From Christensenella sp. UBA5327 (lineage in GTDB: Bacteria; Bacillota; Clostridia; Christensenellales; Aristaeellaceae), in the NCBI GenBank assembly GCA_002411105.1, contig DHQX01000036.1, positions 1 through 18,438 of the forward strand: a stretch of 18,438 bases of DNA, read 5' to 3'. Within the stretch, counting starts at the first letter, position 1. Every line of letters begins with the position of its first letter. The notes beneath the pieces are model-generated. The model made no database searches and had not been told where the DNA came from. It was given only the letters and a program-made list of their open reading frames with translations. Shown one piece after another: positions 6,616 to 15,794 of the stretch. A program made the translations under genes and the position numbers.

Positions 6616-9600
6616 TCAAAGGAAAGAGAAAAAGTCCACCTGGTTGGAGTCACTCAGCCCGCTCAAGGCGCCGGTATCCCGCAGCATATCGATCACCGCA
6701 GTGCTGAGTTTCGCCCGGGCTTTCAAGTCTTCTACAGAAATGAAGGGCTCCTCCCGCGCTGCCACCAGGTTCTGGGCGGCTGCGATGCCAAAACCCGGCA
6801 GGGAAGTGAAGGGACAGCGCAGGCCGTTTTCCTCGATCAAAAACTGGGTTTCATGGCTTTTATACAGGTCAACGTTCAGGAAATGGAAGCCGCGCAGCCC
6901 CATCTCATATACCATTTCCATGACGACGATTTCATCCTTGTTCTTTTCAGACAGATCCCGCTGGTCAGTGGCCTTCAGCGACTCAAGCTCTTTTAATACA
7001 TACTCCGCCGGCTTTGTCATGTTCAGGGCGTTGAACCCCCCTCCCCGGATGGAGAAATACGCCGCGTAGTATACCAGGGGATGGTATACCTTGAACCAGC
7101 CCACCCGCAGCGCCATGGTGACATAGGCCACCGCATGACCTTTGGGGAACATGTAGGCGATTTTTTTGCAGCTCTCAATGAACCAGTCCTGCACCTGATG
7201 CTCCCGCATGATCTGCTCCATCTCAGGGGTCAGGCCCTTGCCCTTGCGCACATTTTCCATAATATCAAAGGCGACCTTGGCCGGCAGTCCCTTGTCCATC
7301 AGTGCCAGCATGATGTCATCCCGGGTGCAGATGCACTCCTTGAGCGTCGCGGTTTTATTCAGGATCAGGTCCCGGGCATTGCCGCTCCACACATCGGTGC
7401 CGTGGGAGAGGCCGGAGATGCGGATCAGATCCGCCGTGCTCTGGGGCTGGGTGTCATCCAGAATGCCCCGCACAAATGGCGTGCCAAACTCAGGGATGCC
7501 CAGTGTTCCCGTGGTGCAATCAAGCTGTTCCCGGCTAAGCCCCAGGGCCTCAGGCGAGGTGAAAAGGCTCAACACCTGCGCGTCATCCAGCGGAATATCC
7601 TGGTGCCTCACCCCGGCCAGCCCTTCCATCATGCGGATCATGGTGGGGTCATCATGCCCCAGCACGTCCACCTTGACCAGGATATCGTGCATGGAGCGGA
7701 AATCAAAATGGGTGGTGATGGGCTTCTTGTCGTCATTGGCAGGGTACTGAACCGCGGTGAACTGGTTGATCTCATACCCCTTGGGCAGGATCACCATGCC
7801 GCCGGGATGCTGGCCTGTGGTGCGTTTTACGCCGATGCAGCCCATGGCCAGCCTGGTTTTTTCCGCGCTTGAAACGCTCAGGCCCCTGTTCTCCAGGTAC
7901 TTCAACACATAGCCGTAAGCGGTCTTCTCCTGCAGGGTGCCGATGGTGCCGGCGCGGAACACATAGCCCTTGCCGAACAGCTCCTCCACATAGCCATGGG
8001 CGTTTGCCTGATACTCCCCGCAGAAGTTCAGGTCAATATCCGGCACCTTGTCCCCTTTGAACCCCAGAAACACCTCAAAGGGAATATCAAAGCCATCCTT
8101 GATCAGAGGCTGCCCGCAGTCCGGGCAGTTTTTATCCGGCAGGTCAATGCCAACCTGATGCTCTTCCTTGTTCACAGCAAAATCCACCGTCCGGCAATGC
8201 CCGCAGCGGTAGTGGGGTGGCAAGGGGTTTACCTCGGTGATGCCGCACATGGTGGCCACAAAGGAGGAACCAACGGATCCCCGGCTACCCACCATGTAAC
8301 CGTCGTCCAGGGATTTTGAAACCAGCTTGTTGGCGATGTGGTACAGGGTGGAATAGCCATACCCGATGATGGCCTTGAGCTCCTTGTCCATCCGCTCCTG
8401 GATGAGGGCGGGCAATTGATCCCCATAAAGGGCATGCGCCCTTTCCTCTGTCATCCGGCGGATATCCTCGGGCGCTGTATCCCACACCGGAGCAAAGGTG
8501 GTCTTGTTCTCAGGATGCCTGGGATATAGCGTGATCTCCCCTATTTCGTCCGCGATCTTCCCGGGGTTTTCCACCACGATCTCCCGCGCCTTCTCCTCAC
8601 CCAGCCATGCGAAGTCGCTGAGCATCTCCTCCGTGGTTTTGAAGAACAGGGGCGGCTGGTCATCGCTGTATTTCGCTTCTGCGTCAATGCTGTTTTTGAT
8701 GATGGTGCGGAAGATGGCGTCCTCCGGATCCAAAAAATGGGCATCGCCAGTGGCGGTGACGGGGAGGTTCAGCCTCTCCCCCAGTTCTACCAGGGTTTGA
8801 TTCACCTGGCGCACCTGGCTCAACTCGGTCAGTTGCCCTCTGATCACCAGCATCTGGCTGTTCTCTTCCGGTTGCACCTCGATAAAGTCATAAAACCGGG
8901 CGATTTCCTCCAGTTCCTCAGCAGGTCTGCGCTCCAGCACCGCCTGGAACAACTCCCCTTTATAGCAGGAGGTGCCAAGCATCAGGCCCTCCCGGTGCTT
9001 TTCAATCAGCGCCCTGGGGATGGTGGGATGGTGGTGGAAGTAATTCAGGTGAGACTCAGACACCAGCCGGTTCAGGTTTTGAAGCCCCAGCTGGCTTTTG
9101 GCCAGAATAGTCACCGGATACTGGGTGGTGCGGCTGTAGCCTGTTACGCAGACGTTCAGGTCATTTAAGGTATGCGCTCCCTTCCCTTGGACGTCTTCCA
9201 GCATCCGGGCAAGGCACTGGGCAGTGGCCATGGCATCATGCACGGCGCGGTGCGCGTTCTTGAGCGTCACCCCCAGGAACTTGCACAGCGCTGAGAGCCG
9301 GTAGCTCCTCATCTGCGGATACAGCCGCTGGGCAAAGGCCAGGGTATCGATCTGTGCCAGGTCGAAGCTTTTCCCCAGACGGCCAAGCTCCGCGCGCAGA
9401 AATCCCATGTCAAACTTCGCGTTATGGGCGGCCAGGGGGCTTTCACCCACAAAAGCCATCAGCCCCTCCAGGGCGGTGTCGGCCTTGGGGGCGTCCATGA
9501 GCATGGCATCCTTGATACCGGTGATATTGATAATCTCCTGGCTCAGCGGCACCCCGGGGTTGACCAAGGTGGAATAGGTGTCCACAATCTGCCCCTTGGT

Positions 9601-10950
9601 GAGCTTTACCGCACCGATCTCAATGATCCGGTCCCCATGGGGATTGAGCCCTGTGGTTTCAAAGTCCAGCACGATGATGGGCTCTTCCAGCCTCGCATCA
9701 CAGGGGGACTGGATGATGCCGGTGTCGTCCACCATCATGCCGATCATGCCGGGGATCAGCTTGACCTTATGCCTTTTGGCCACGGCAAAGGCCTCTGGAA
9801 AGGCTTGCACCACCCCCTCGTCGGTGATGGCGATGGCGGGGTGGCCAAAGTCTGCCGCGCGTTTGATCAGATCAGCCGCAGACACCACACCGTCCATAAA
9901 GCTCATGTTGGTGTGAGCATGCAGCTCCACCCGCTTTTCCACAGCCTGGTCGCTGCGTTTTTCCAGCTCATGGTCCCCTATGTCCTGCGCCATGATCACC
10001 AGCGCCCGGTCAAAGCTGTCCATCTGGCAAAAGCCGCGCACCTTCAGGCCTGTGCCGGGCTTCACCCGGCTGATCACCTCATCCATCTTCTGCTTTTCTT
10101 TTTCAGGGTCTTGAAAGGCATCCCCCCGGAAGCCATTGGGGCGGGTGCCGAGGAAAACCTTGCAGAGGATGCTGTCGGTGAAATCGGTCAGCACAAAGGT
10201 GAGAAGCGTGGCATTGCCGTTCTGGATGGGCCGGGTATTGACATCGATGACCTTGCCGGCCACCGTCACCTTGCCGGAGACCTCGGTCAAGCCCTTGATG
10301 GGCACTGGCTGGGTGGCGATGGCGCTGCCCAGGATCTTTTTGTTTTTCTTTCTCTCTCTGGGTTTGGGCTGCGCAGGCGGCTGTTCGGTTTCCATTTCCT
10401 CTGCCCTCAGGGATAGCAGTGCCTCTTCCTCCGCCCGCAAACGCTCCATGCGCTCCATGCGCCTTTCCAGATCCTTGGCCAGGCGTAGGTGGATGGGCGG
10501 CGTGATCTGAAACACATCGTCAATCATCACGCCCAGCTTTTGCTGTACCTGTTTGGTGGTCATATACTCCATGGCCAGCTCGTCCGGCACCTCCAGTATC
10601 AGGCTGCCGGCCTCGCCTTTCCATTTCAGGCCCTTCACCCAGGGTGAGATGCCCGGCAGCTGATTTTGCAGCATGTGGTCAAACACCTGGGCATATTGCG
10701 CGGGATCCGCGAGAAAACCTTCGGCCAGGGAAGGCGAGGCCACCCGCAGCGCCGCCCGCAGCTTGGGAAAGGCGTTTTGCAGTATGCCCTTGATGACGCC
10801 GTAGGATGCTCGTTCCACCAATACATCCGCATGAAAAAAGAACACCGCGCGGTTTTTTGTGTCATCATACTGGACAAGGTTGATGCGCAGCTTGTCTTTT
10901 AGCTCCGGGAGTTGTTTATAAATGGCTTCAAAGAGCGCTTCCATGGTCAT
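6616..10950 (-). CDS. polC: DNA polymerase III PolC, Gram-positive type alpha subunit
   Basis: This is the main replicative polymerase of Bacillota, with a built-in proofreading exonuclease. Its 1444 residues match the family. Order of parts: N-terminal domain 1-160; charged linker about 155-205; OB fold about 220-330; PHP domain first half from 341 (VELHAHTNMSFMDGV); inserted DEDDh exonuclease about 423-590 (Asp429/Glu431 in DFETTG, Asp514 in HNAKFD, His567/Asp572 in HRAVHDA); PHP second half about 597-800; polymerase core after that. The core shows GSRGSVGSSFVA (888-899), a zinc ribbon (Cys916, Cys919, Cys942, Cys945), catalytic Asp971 and Asp973 in PDIDLNF, and Asp1095 in KVDVLGHDDP. The ATG directly follows the ispG TAA with no gap. 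No strong ribosome site is visible, so translation is probably coupled to ispG. Confidence 0.98.
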   Translation of the reverse strand: MTMEALFEAIYKQLPELKDKLRINLVQYDDTKNRAVFFFHADVLVERASYGVIKGILQNAFPKLRAALRVASPSLAEGFLADPAQYAQVFDHMLQNQLPGISPWVKGLKWKGEAGSLILEVPDELAMEYMTTKQVQQKLGVMIDDVFQITPPIHLRLAKDLERRMERMERLRAEEEALLSLRAEEMETEQPPAQPKPRERKKNKKILGSAIATQPVPIKGLTEVSGKVTVAGKVIDVNTRPIQNGNATLLTFVLTDFTDSILCKVFLGTRPNGFRGDAFQDPEKEKQKMDEVISRVKPGTGLKVRGFCQMDSFDRALVIMAQDIGDHELEKRSDQAVEKRVELHAHTNMSFMDGVVSAADLIKRAADFGHPAIAITDEGVVQAFPEAFAVAKRHKVKLIPGMIGMMVDDTGIIQSPCDARLEEPIIVLDFETTGLNPHGDRIIEIGAVKLTKGQIVDTYSTLVNPGVPLSQEIINITGIKDAMLMDAPKADTALEGLMAFVGESPLAAHNAKFDMGFLRAELGRLGKSFDLAQIDTLAFAQRLYPQMRSYRLSALCKFLGVTLKNAHRAVHDAMATAQCLARMLEDVQGKGAHTLNDLNVCVTGYSRTTQYPVTILAKSQLGLQNLNRLVSESHLNYFHHHPTIPRALIEKHREGLMLGTSCYKGELFQAVLERRPAEELEEIARFYDFIEVQPEENSQMLVIRGQLTELSQVRQVNQTLVELGERLNLPVTATGDAHFLDPEDAIFRTIIKNSIDAEAKYSDDQPPLFFKTTEEMLSDFAWLGEEKAREIVVENPGKIADEIGEITLYPRHPENKTTFAPVWDTAPEDIRRMTEERAHALYGDQLPALIQERMDKELKAIIGYGYSTLYHIANKLVSKSLDDGYMVGSRGSVGSSFVATMCGITEVNPLPPHYRCGHCRTVDFAVNKEEHQVGIDLPDKNCPDCGQPLIKDGFDIPFEVFLGFKGDKVPDIDLNFCGEYQANAHGYVEELFGKGYVFRAGTIGTLQEKTAYGYVLKYLENRGLSVSSAEKTRLAMGCIGVKRTTGQHPGGMVILPKGYEINQFTAVQYPANDDKKPITTHFDFRSMHDILVKVDVLGHDDPTMIRMMEGLAGVRHQDIPLDDAQVLSLFTSPEALGLSREQLDCTTGTLGIPEFGTPFVRGILDDTQPQSTADLIRISGLSHGTDVWSGNARDLILNKTATLKECICTRDDIMLALMDKGLPAKVAFDIMENVRKGKGLTPEMEQIMREHQVQDWFIESCKKIAYMFPKGHAVAYVTMALRVGWFKVYHPLVYYAAYFSIRGGGFNALNMTKPAEYVLKELESLKATDQRDLSEKNKDEIVVMEMVYEMGLRGFHFLNVDLYKSHETQFLIEENGLRCPFTSLPGFGIAAAQNLVAAREEPFISVEDLKARAKLSTAVIDMLRDTGALSGLSDSNQVDFFSFL

Positions 10951-12009
10951 TTAATCTATCTTTTCTTTCTGTTCTGCCACATAATCGTCAATCAGTTGTA
11001 TCAGCGCTTCCTCAGGGTCACCGGTCACCTTTTTGACAAAATCGCCCTTGAGGTACAGCGCACTGCTGCCCTCGCCGCCGCACAGTGCGATATCGGCGTC
11101 CTGGGCTTCTCCGGGGCCGTTCACCACGCAGCCCATCACGGCGACCTTGATGTCAGCCTTGATATGCTGTGTGCGCGCCTCGACGGATTTTGCCAGGGCC
11201 TCTATGTCCACGCGCGTGCGCCCACAGGTGGGGCAGGCAATGATCTCAACACCGCCCACAAGCCCCAGCGCGCGCAGAATGTCCCTGGCGGCCTTGGCCT
11301 CCGGAATGGGAGAGCCGGTGAGGGACACCCGCAGGGTGTCACCAATTCCGTCAAGCAGCAAGGCGCCAATGCCAATGGCGGACTTAATGGTGCCCTGCCC
11401 CGGCAGGCCCGCCTCGGTCACCCCCAGGTGCAGCGGGTAATCAAAAGTGCGGGCGGCCAGGCGGTATGCCGCCACAGTGAGCCTGACGTCTGAGGCTTTG
11501 AGGGATACAACGATGTCCTCAAACCCTTCCCTCTCAAGCAGCCTGATGTGCATAAGCGCGCTGTCAACCAAGCCCTGGGCGGTGACCCCCTGGTCCCTGG
11601 CCCGGATCTCCTTGGGCACAGAGCCTGAATTGACCCCCACCCGGATGGGGATGCGGTGTGCCCTGGCTGCATCCACCACCTGGCGGATGTCCACCTCATT
11701 TTTCAGGTTGCCGGGGTTGATGCGCAGCTTGCTGATGCCCCCTTCGGCGGAAAGGATGGCCAGCCGGTGGTCAAAGTGGATGTCAGCCACCAGCGGCACG
11801 GGGCTGGCGTCAACCAGCGCCCGCACATTGTTTGCCGCTGCCTCATCAAACACCGATACCCGCACCAGATCGCACCCGGCGCTTGCCAGCTGCGTGATTT
11901 GCTGGCTGGTTGCCGCCAGATCCCGGGTGTCGGTGTTGGTCATGGACTGGATGCTGACAGGGGCACCCCCACCGATGGTGAGGTGGCCCGCTTTCACTGC
12001 TTTTCGCAT
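10951..12009 (-). CDS. ispG: 4-hydroxy-3-methylbut-2-en-1-yl diphosphate synthase IspG (GcpE)
   Basis: IspG is the 4Fe-4S enzyme that converts methylerythritol cyclodiphosphate (MEcPP) to HMBPP in the non-mevalonate isoprenoid pathway, using electrons from ferredoxin or flavodoxin. The protein has 352 residues, the short bacterial form without the plant insert. The cluster ligands are Cys259 and Cys262 (CPTCGRT) and Cys294 (GCVVNGPGEA), with Glu301 as the fourth ligand. The TIM-barrel start is seen in VSIQSMTNTDTRD (18-30). The ATG lies 10 nt after the rseP stop, with a modest AAGGGA ribosome site overlapping that stop. It sits two genes after dxr of the same pathway, and its stop directly abuts the polC ATG. 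Confidence 0.97.
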   Translation of the reverse strand: MRKAVKAGHLTIGGGAPVSIQSMTNTDTRDLAATSQQITQLASAGCDLVRVSVFDEAAANNVRALVDASPVPLVADIHFDHRLAILSAEGGISKLRINPGNLKNEVDIRQVVDAARAHRIPIRVGVNSGSVPKEIRARDQGVTAQGLVDSALMHIRLLEREGFEDIVVSLKASDVRLTVAAYRLAARTFDYPLHLGVTEAGLPGQGTIKSAIGIGALLLDGIGDTLRVSLTGSPIPEAKAARDILRALGLVGGVEIIACPTCGRTRVDIEALAKSVEARTQHIKADIKVAVMGCVVNGPGEAQDADIALCGGEGSSALYLKGDFVKKVTGDPEEALIQLIDDYVAEQKEKID

Positions 12010-12019
12010 ATCATTTCCC

Positions 12020-13096
12020 TTAAAGCAGGCGCACGATGTCCCGGAAGGTGATCCAGATCATCAGCCCAAACAGCAGCACCATGCCCACAGCGTGGACATA
12101 GCCCTCCTTCTCAATGGGCTTTCCCCGGATGGCCTCCACGATCAAAAACAGGATCCGGCTGCCGTCAAGGCCCGGGATGATCAGGAGGTTCATCAGCCCC
12201 AGGTTGATGGAGATCACTGCCATCAGGTAGAGATAGCCCTGCAGCTGGGACTGCCGTGTCTCTTCCACAATGAGCTTGGTGATGCCCACAATGCCGGACA
12301 ACTCACCAATGCCCTGGCCGCGGGTGACCAGGTTTTTAAGCGCTGTGATGATGGCGGCACCGGCATTATAGCAAAGGGCGGCTGAAGCCCTCAGCACATC
12401 CCCCACGCTGCCGGGCGCCCAGACAGCCGGTGTGTTGGCCAGGGCGTTGATGCCGATCATGTAGCGCCGCTCCACGCTGTCAAACAGGGGTTTTACCGTG
12501 AGGACATGCTCCTCTTTCCGCCCATCCTTTTCACGCAGGATGGTGAAGTCCAGGGTTTCTGCCCCTTTTCCGGTTTCCTGGGCGATCATGGGCAGCAAGT
12601 TGTCGGTGACAAGGTGCCCGTTAACCGCTGTGATCTGGTCTCCGGCCAGCATGCCGGCGGCCATGGCGGGGCTGTCCTGGTTCACCGCTTCCACCACTGT
12701 GACGGTGGGGCCGGCAGGGGTGGGCACGCCGCTGATGGCGTAAAACATCGCCGCCACCAGAAAGGCCAGAATGAAGTTCATCACCGGGCCCATGAGGATG
12801 GTGAGCAGGCGCTTCCAAATGCCCTGTTTGCCAAAGGCCCTGGGGTCGCTCTTGCTCTCCCCGGTCACATCATCCTCACCATAAAAGGCGCAGTAGCCTC
12901 CCAGGGGGATCGCCCGGAGGAAGAACAGGGTGTCATGCTTTTTTCGCTTCCATTTGAGCAGTTGGGGACCAAAGCCGATGGAAAACTCCCGCACGGGAAT
13001 TTTGAACAGCCGGGCGGCGAAGAAGTGCCCGGCCTCGTGCACGGTGATCATCACACCAAACATCAAAACGGCGGCCAATATATAGAAAATGGTCAT
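12020..13096 (-). CDS. rseP: Site-2 membrane metalloprotease, RseP/RasP family
   Basis: This zinc protease cuts transmembrane segments, for example of anti-sigma factors or leftover signal peptides. It has 358 residues. The zinc site HEAGH (20-24) is in the first membrane segment. The third ligand, Asp311, is in the last conserved region (NLLIIPGLDGSRIL; the usual form is NLLPIPxLDG). A single PDZ domain at about 128-203 lies between membrane segments. The start ATG has GGGAGG at close spacing (4 nt) and overlaps the dxr stop by 4 nt. In Bacillus the same gene (rasP) also follows dxr. The target here cannot be told from sequence. Confidence 0.95.
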   Translation of the reverse strand: MTIFYILAAVLMFGVMITVHEAGHFFAARLFKIPVREFSIGFGPQLLKWKRKKHDTLFFLRAIPLGGYCAFYGEDDVTGESKSDPRAFGKQGIWKRLLTILMGPVMNFILAFLVAAMFYAISGVPTPAGPTVTVVEAVNQDSPAMAAGMLAGDQITAVNGHLVTDNLLPMIAQETGKGAETLDFTILREKDGRKEEHVLTVKPLFDSVERRYMIGINALANTPAVWAPGSVGDVLRASAALCYNAGAAIITALKNLVTRGQGIGELSGIVGITKLIVEETRQSQLQGYLYLMAVISINLGLMNLLIIPGLDGSRILFLIVEAIRGKPIEKEGYVHAVGMVLLFGLMIWITFRDIVRLL

Positions 13097-14271
13097 ATAC
13101 CCTCCCTGGAGAACTGTTTCATGATCCTGGCGCTCACTTCCCGCGCCCGCCGATCCGCTTCCAGCACCTCTTCAAGGCTACCGGCCGGGAGCGGGCCGAT
13201 GGCAGAAAGAGTCTCCGCCACCACCTGCGCGATCTGGCCAAAGCGGATGGTATGATGAAGATACCCATTTACCGCTTCCTCATTAGCGCCATTTAATACA
13301 CAGCAGGCAGCACCGCCTGCCTTGAGCGCCTCATAGGCCAGCTTTAACGCGGGGAAACGCGCCATGTCCGGCTTTTCAAACTGAAGGGACGCCAGCGTTT
13401 CAAGGGCCATGGGTTGGGTGTTTGTCTCGATGCGCTCAGGATAGGCCATGGCAAAAGCGATGGGCACCCGCATGTCAGGCATCCCCATCTGAGCTAGGAC
13501 AGCGCCGTCTTTGAACGTCACCATGGAGTGTACGATGCTCTGGGGATGGATCAGCACCTTGATTTGATGCGGCTGCGCTTCAAAGAGCCATCTGGCCTCG
13601 ATAATCTCCAGGGCCTTGTTGAACATGGAGGCAGAGTCGATGGTGATCTTCTGCCCCATCTTCCAGGTGGGGTGGCTGAGCGCCTCATCAAGGGTGGCCT
13701 TCTCCATCCGCTCCCTGGGCCAGTTCCTGAACGGCCCGCCGGAGGCTGTGAGGGTGATATGATCAAAAGGATTGCCCTTGGCAGCCATCAGGCATTGGTA
13801 GATGGCGCTGTGCTCGCTGTCAACCGGCAGGAGCGCGGGGGCCTGGGCATCCTGGGGGCAAAGATCCATCACCAGCTGCCCGCCTGTCACCAGCGCTTCC
13901 TTGTTGGCCAGCAGCACCCGTTTGCCGGTTTTCCTGGCCCCCAGCACGCTGCCGAGGCCCACCATCCCGACAACCGACACCAGCACATCATCACAGGACA
14001 GCTGAGATGAAGCCACATCAAGGGCTTCAGCACCAAAATACCACTGACAAAAACTGGTTTCTCCCGGAGGTGTAATGGTTTTTCCAGTGAGCCCCGCCAT
14101 CTGGGGGCGGTATCTCTTCACCTGCTCAATGAGCAGCTGGTCATTGCTGTGGGCGGTCAGCCCCACCACGCGGAAGCGGTGCGGGTGGCGGTCCACAATC
14201 TCCAGCGCCTGTCTGCCGATGGAGCCAGTAGAGCCCAGGATGACAATATCCCGCACTAACGTATTCTTCAC
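13093..14271 (-). CDS. dxr: 1-deoxy-D-xylulose 5-phosphate reductoisomerase
   Basis: Dxr performs the second step of the methylerythritol phosphate isoprenoid pathway, turning DXP into MEP with NADPH. It has 392 residues. The nucleotide-binding loop GSTGSIG is at 13-19. Metal ligands are Asp151 and Glu153 (VDSEHSA) and Glu222 (MFNKALEIIE). The flexible catalytic loop SGGPFRNWP lies at 177-185. The start is GTG, overlapping the cdsA stop by 4 nt (GTGA), with no strong ribosome site, so coupling to cdsA is likely. The stop overlaps the rseP ATG by 4 nt. Confidence 0.97.
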   Translation of the reverse strand: MKNTLVRDIVILGSTGSIGRQALEIVDRHPHRFRVVGLTAHSNDQLLIEQVKRYRPQMAGLTGKTITPPGETSFCQWYFGAEALDVASSQLSCDDVLVSVVGMVGLGSVLGARKTGKRVLLANKEALVTGGQLVMDLCPQDAQAPALLPVDSEHSAIYQCLMAAKGNPFDHITLTASGGPFRNWPRERMEKATLDEALSHPTWKMGQKITIDSASMFNKALEIIEARWLFEAQPHQIKVLIHPQSIVHSMVTFKDGAVLAQMGMPDMRVPIAFAMAYPERIETNTQPMALETLASLQFEKPDMARFPALKLAYEALKAGGAACCVLNGANEEAVNGYLHHTIRFGQIAQVVAETLSAIGPLPAGSLEEVLEADRRAREVSARIMKQFSREGI

Positions 14272-15080
14272 AGCAGTGCCTGGTAGAGATAGATCAACAC
14301 AGACACAAACAGAATGCTGTCAAGCCGGTCCATCATGCCGCCGTGGCCGGGGAATATATGGCCAAAGTCCTTGATCCGGCAGTGCCGTTTGACGATGGAG
14401 GCAAAAAGGTCGCCTATCTGCCCCACCAGCCCCCCCAGCAGGCCCAGAATCAGGAAGTGATAAAATGGCAGGCCGTGGTTTGAGATGGCCGAGGCGATCA
14501 AAAACACCGCCACCGCAGTGATGATGCTGCCAATGAGTCCCGCGACAGCGCCCTCCACAGTTTTCTTGGGGCTGATCTCAGGCACCAGCTTGACCCGGCC
14601 AAACCGGACACCGCCAAAATAGGCGAAGGAATCCCCCACCACGGGGATTAAAAAGGCAAGGCTCAAAAAAATCCGTTTCTCGGCCACGGGCACGATCCTG
14701 GCAAGCCCCAGCATGCACATGCCTGGCAGCACGATTGAAAAAAGCGGCAGCAGCGACATCAGCAGGTCTTCAAGCTTGGGCTCATTCCGAAAAATCACAC
14801 CCACGCCCACGGTCATCATGGTGAACATGACCAGCATCATCAACACCAGCATCCCTGCCAGCTCAGTCAGCAGCATAAAGCCGGGGATGGCGATGATGAG
14901 GGCCACCCAGCTGGGCCAGGCCACCGGGCGGTGACCGGCCTGGTAAAGGGCGTGAAACTCCTCATACATGGCGACGCATACGCTGGCCACCCACAGCAGG
15001 GCAAACACCCAGCCCCCAAAATAAAGGGCGATAAAAAGCAGGGCCAATAGGCCAATGCCTGTCAGGATGCGGGTTGTCAA
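14268..15080 (-). CDS. cdsA: Phosphatidate cytidylyltransferase (CDP-diglyceride synthase)
   Basis: CdsA joins CTP and phosphatidate to give CDP-diacylglycerol, the precursor of membrane phospholipids. The 270-residue protein is very hydrophobic with about seven or eight membrane segments. The C-terminal family signature is complete: SIVKRHCRIKDFG (228-240) followed by PGHGGMMDRLD (244-254). The start is TTG at 15080, 6 nt after the uppS stop. The GGGGGGAGG ribosome site is formed by the last codons of uppS, 9 nt upstream. It overlaps dxr by 4 nt. Confidence 0.96.
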   Translation of the reverse strand: MTTRILTGIGLLALLFIALYFGGWVFALLWVASVCVAMYEEFHALYQAGHRPVAWPSWVALIIAIPGFMLLTELAGMLVLMMLVMFTMMTVGVGVIFRNEPKLEDLLMSLLPLFSIVLPGMCMLGLARIVPVAEKRIFLSLAFLIPVVGDSFAYFGGVRFGRVKLVPEISPKKTVEGAVAGLIGSIITAVAVFLIASAISNHGLPFYHFLILGLLGGLVGQIGDLFASIVKRHCRIKDFGHIFPGHGGMMDRLDSILFVSVLIYLYQALL

Positions 15081-15086
15081 GAGTCC

Positions 15087-15794
15087 CTACCTCCCCCCAA
15101 AACGGCGCTGGCGCCCAGAAAAATCCCTGAGCACCTGCCGGTAGTCCTCCACCGTGAAATCAGGCCACAGTTTTTGGATGAAGCACAGCTCCGCATAGGC
15201 GCTTTGATAGAGGAGGAAGTTGCTCAGACGCTGCTCGCCGCTGGTGCGGATCACCAGATCCACTTCAGGCTGCCCCGCTGTGTAGAGGGCGCTTTCGATA
15301 TCCTTCAGCGTCACCGCTGAGGCTGATACCGCCCCCTCCTCCATCCGCCCCATCAGCGTCTTCACTGCGCGCAGCAGCTCATCCCGGGCGCCATAGTTGA
15401 TGGCGATGTTCAGCTGAAGGCCGGTGTTGTCCCGTGTGCGGTTTTCAGCCATCAGCACAGCCTCCCTCGCATCATGGGGAAGCCCCTCCTTGCCGCCCAG
15501 GATGCGGATGCGCACCCGGTTGGCGTGAAGCTCATCAATCTCCTTGTGAAAAAACTCCACGATCAGCTGCATCAACGCCCTCACCTCCAGGGCGGGCCGC
15601 TGCCAGTTCTCCGTGGAAAAGGCATACAGGCTCAACACCTGGATGCCAATGTCGCTGCTGAAACGGATAATCTCCCGCAGCGTCTCCACGCCCTGCCGGT
15701 GTCCCATGGCCACCGAAACGGCGTGCTGCTTTGCCCAGCGCCCATTGCCGTCCATGATAACGGCCACATGGCGGGGCAGGTGTGCTATTTGCAT
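15087..15794 (-). CDS. uppS: Isoprenyl (undecaprenyl) diphosphate synthase
   Basis: This cis-prenyltransferase extends farnesyl diphosphate with isopentenyl units to make the C55 lipid carrier for peptidoglycan. It has 235 residues. Catalytic Asp15 lies in MDGNGRWAK, followed by FSTENW (59-64) and the C-terminal RTSGEQRLSNFLLYQ (183-197) with the downstream acidic AYAELCF. The ATG has AAGGA 7 nt upstream. It lies inside the end of the 72-residue small gene, overlapping by 10 nt. It uses the isoprenoid units made through dxr and ispG further along the operon. The C55 product length is inferred from family and context. Confidence 0.97.
   Translation of the reverse strand: MQIAHLPRHVAVIMDGNGRWAKQHAVSVAMGHRQGVETLREIIRFSSDIGIQVLSLYAFSTENWQRPALEVRALMQLIVEFFHKEIDELHANRVRIRILGGKEGLPHDAREAVLMAENRTRDNTGLQLNIAINYGARDELLRAVKTLMGRMEEGAVSASAVTLKDIESALYTAGQPEVDLVIRTSGEQRLSNFLLYQSAYAELCFIQKLWPDFTVEDYRQVLRDFSGRQRRFGGR

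Noticed and set aside
9424..10416. 330-residue plus-strand frame opposite polC
   Set aside because: It is antisense to the PolC exonuclease and OB regions, His/Gly-rich in the way of shadow frames, with no domain.
11447..12385. 312-residue plus-strand frame opposite ispG and rseP
   Set aside because: It crosses the junction of two real minus-strand genes and has no family features.
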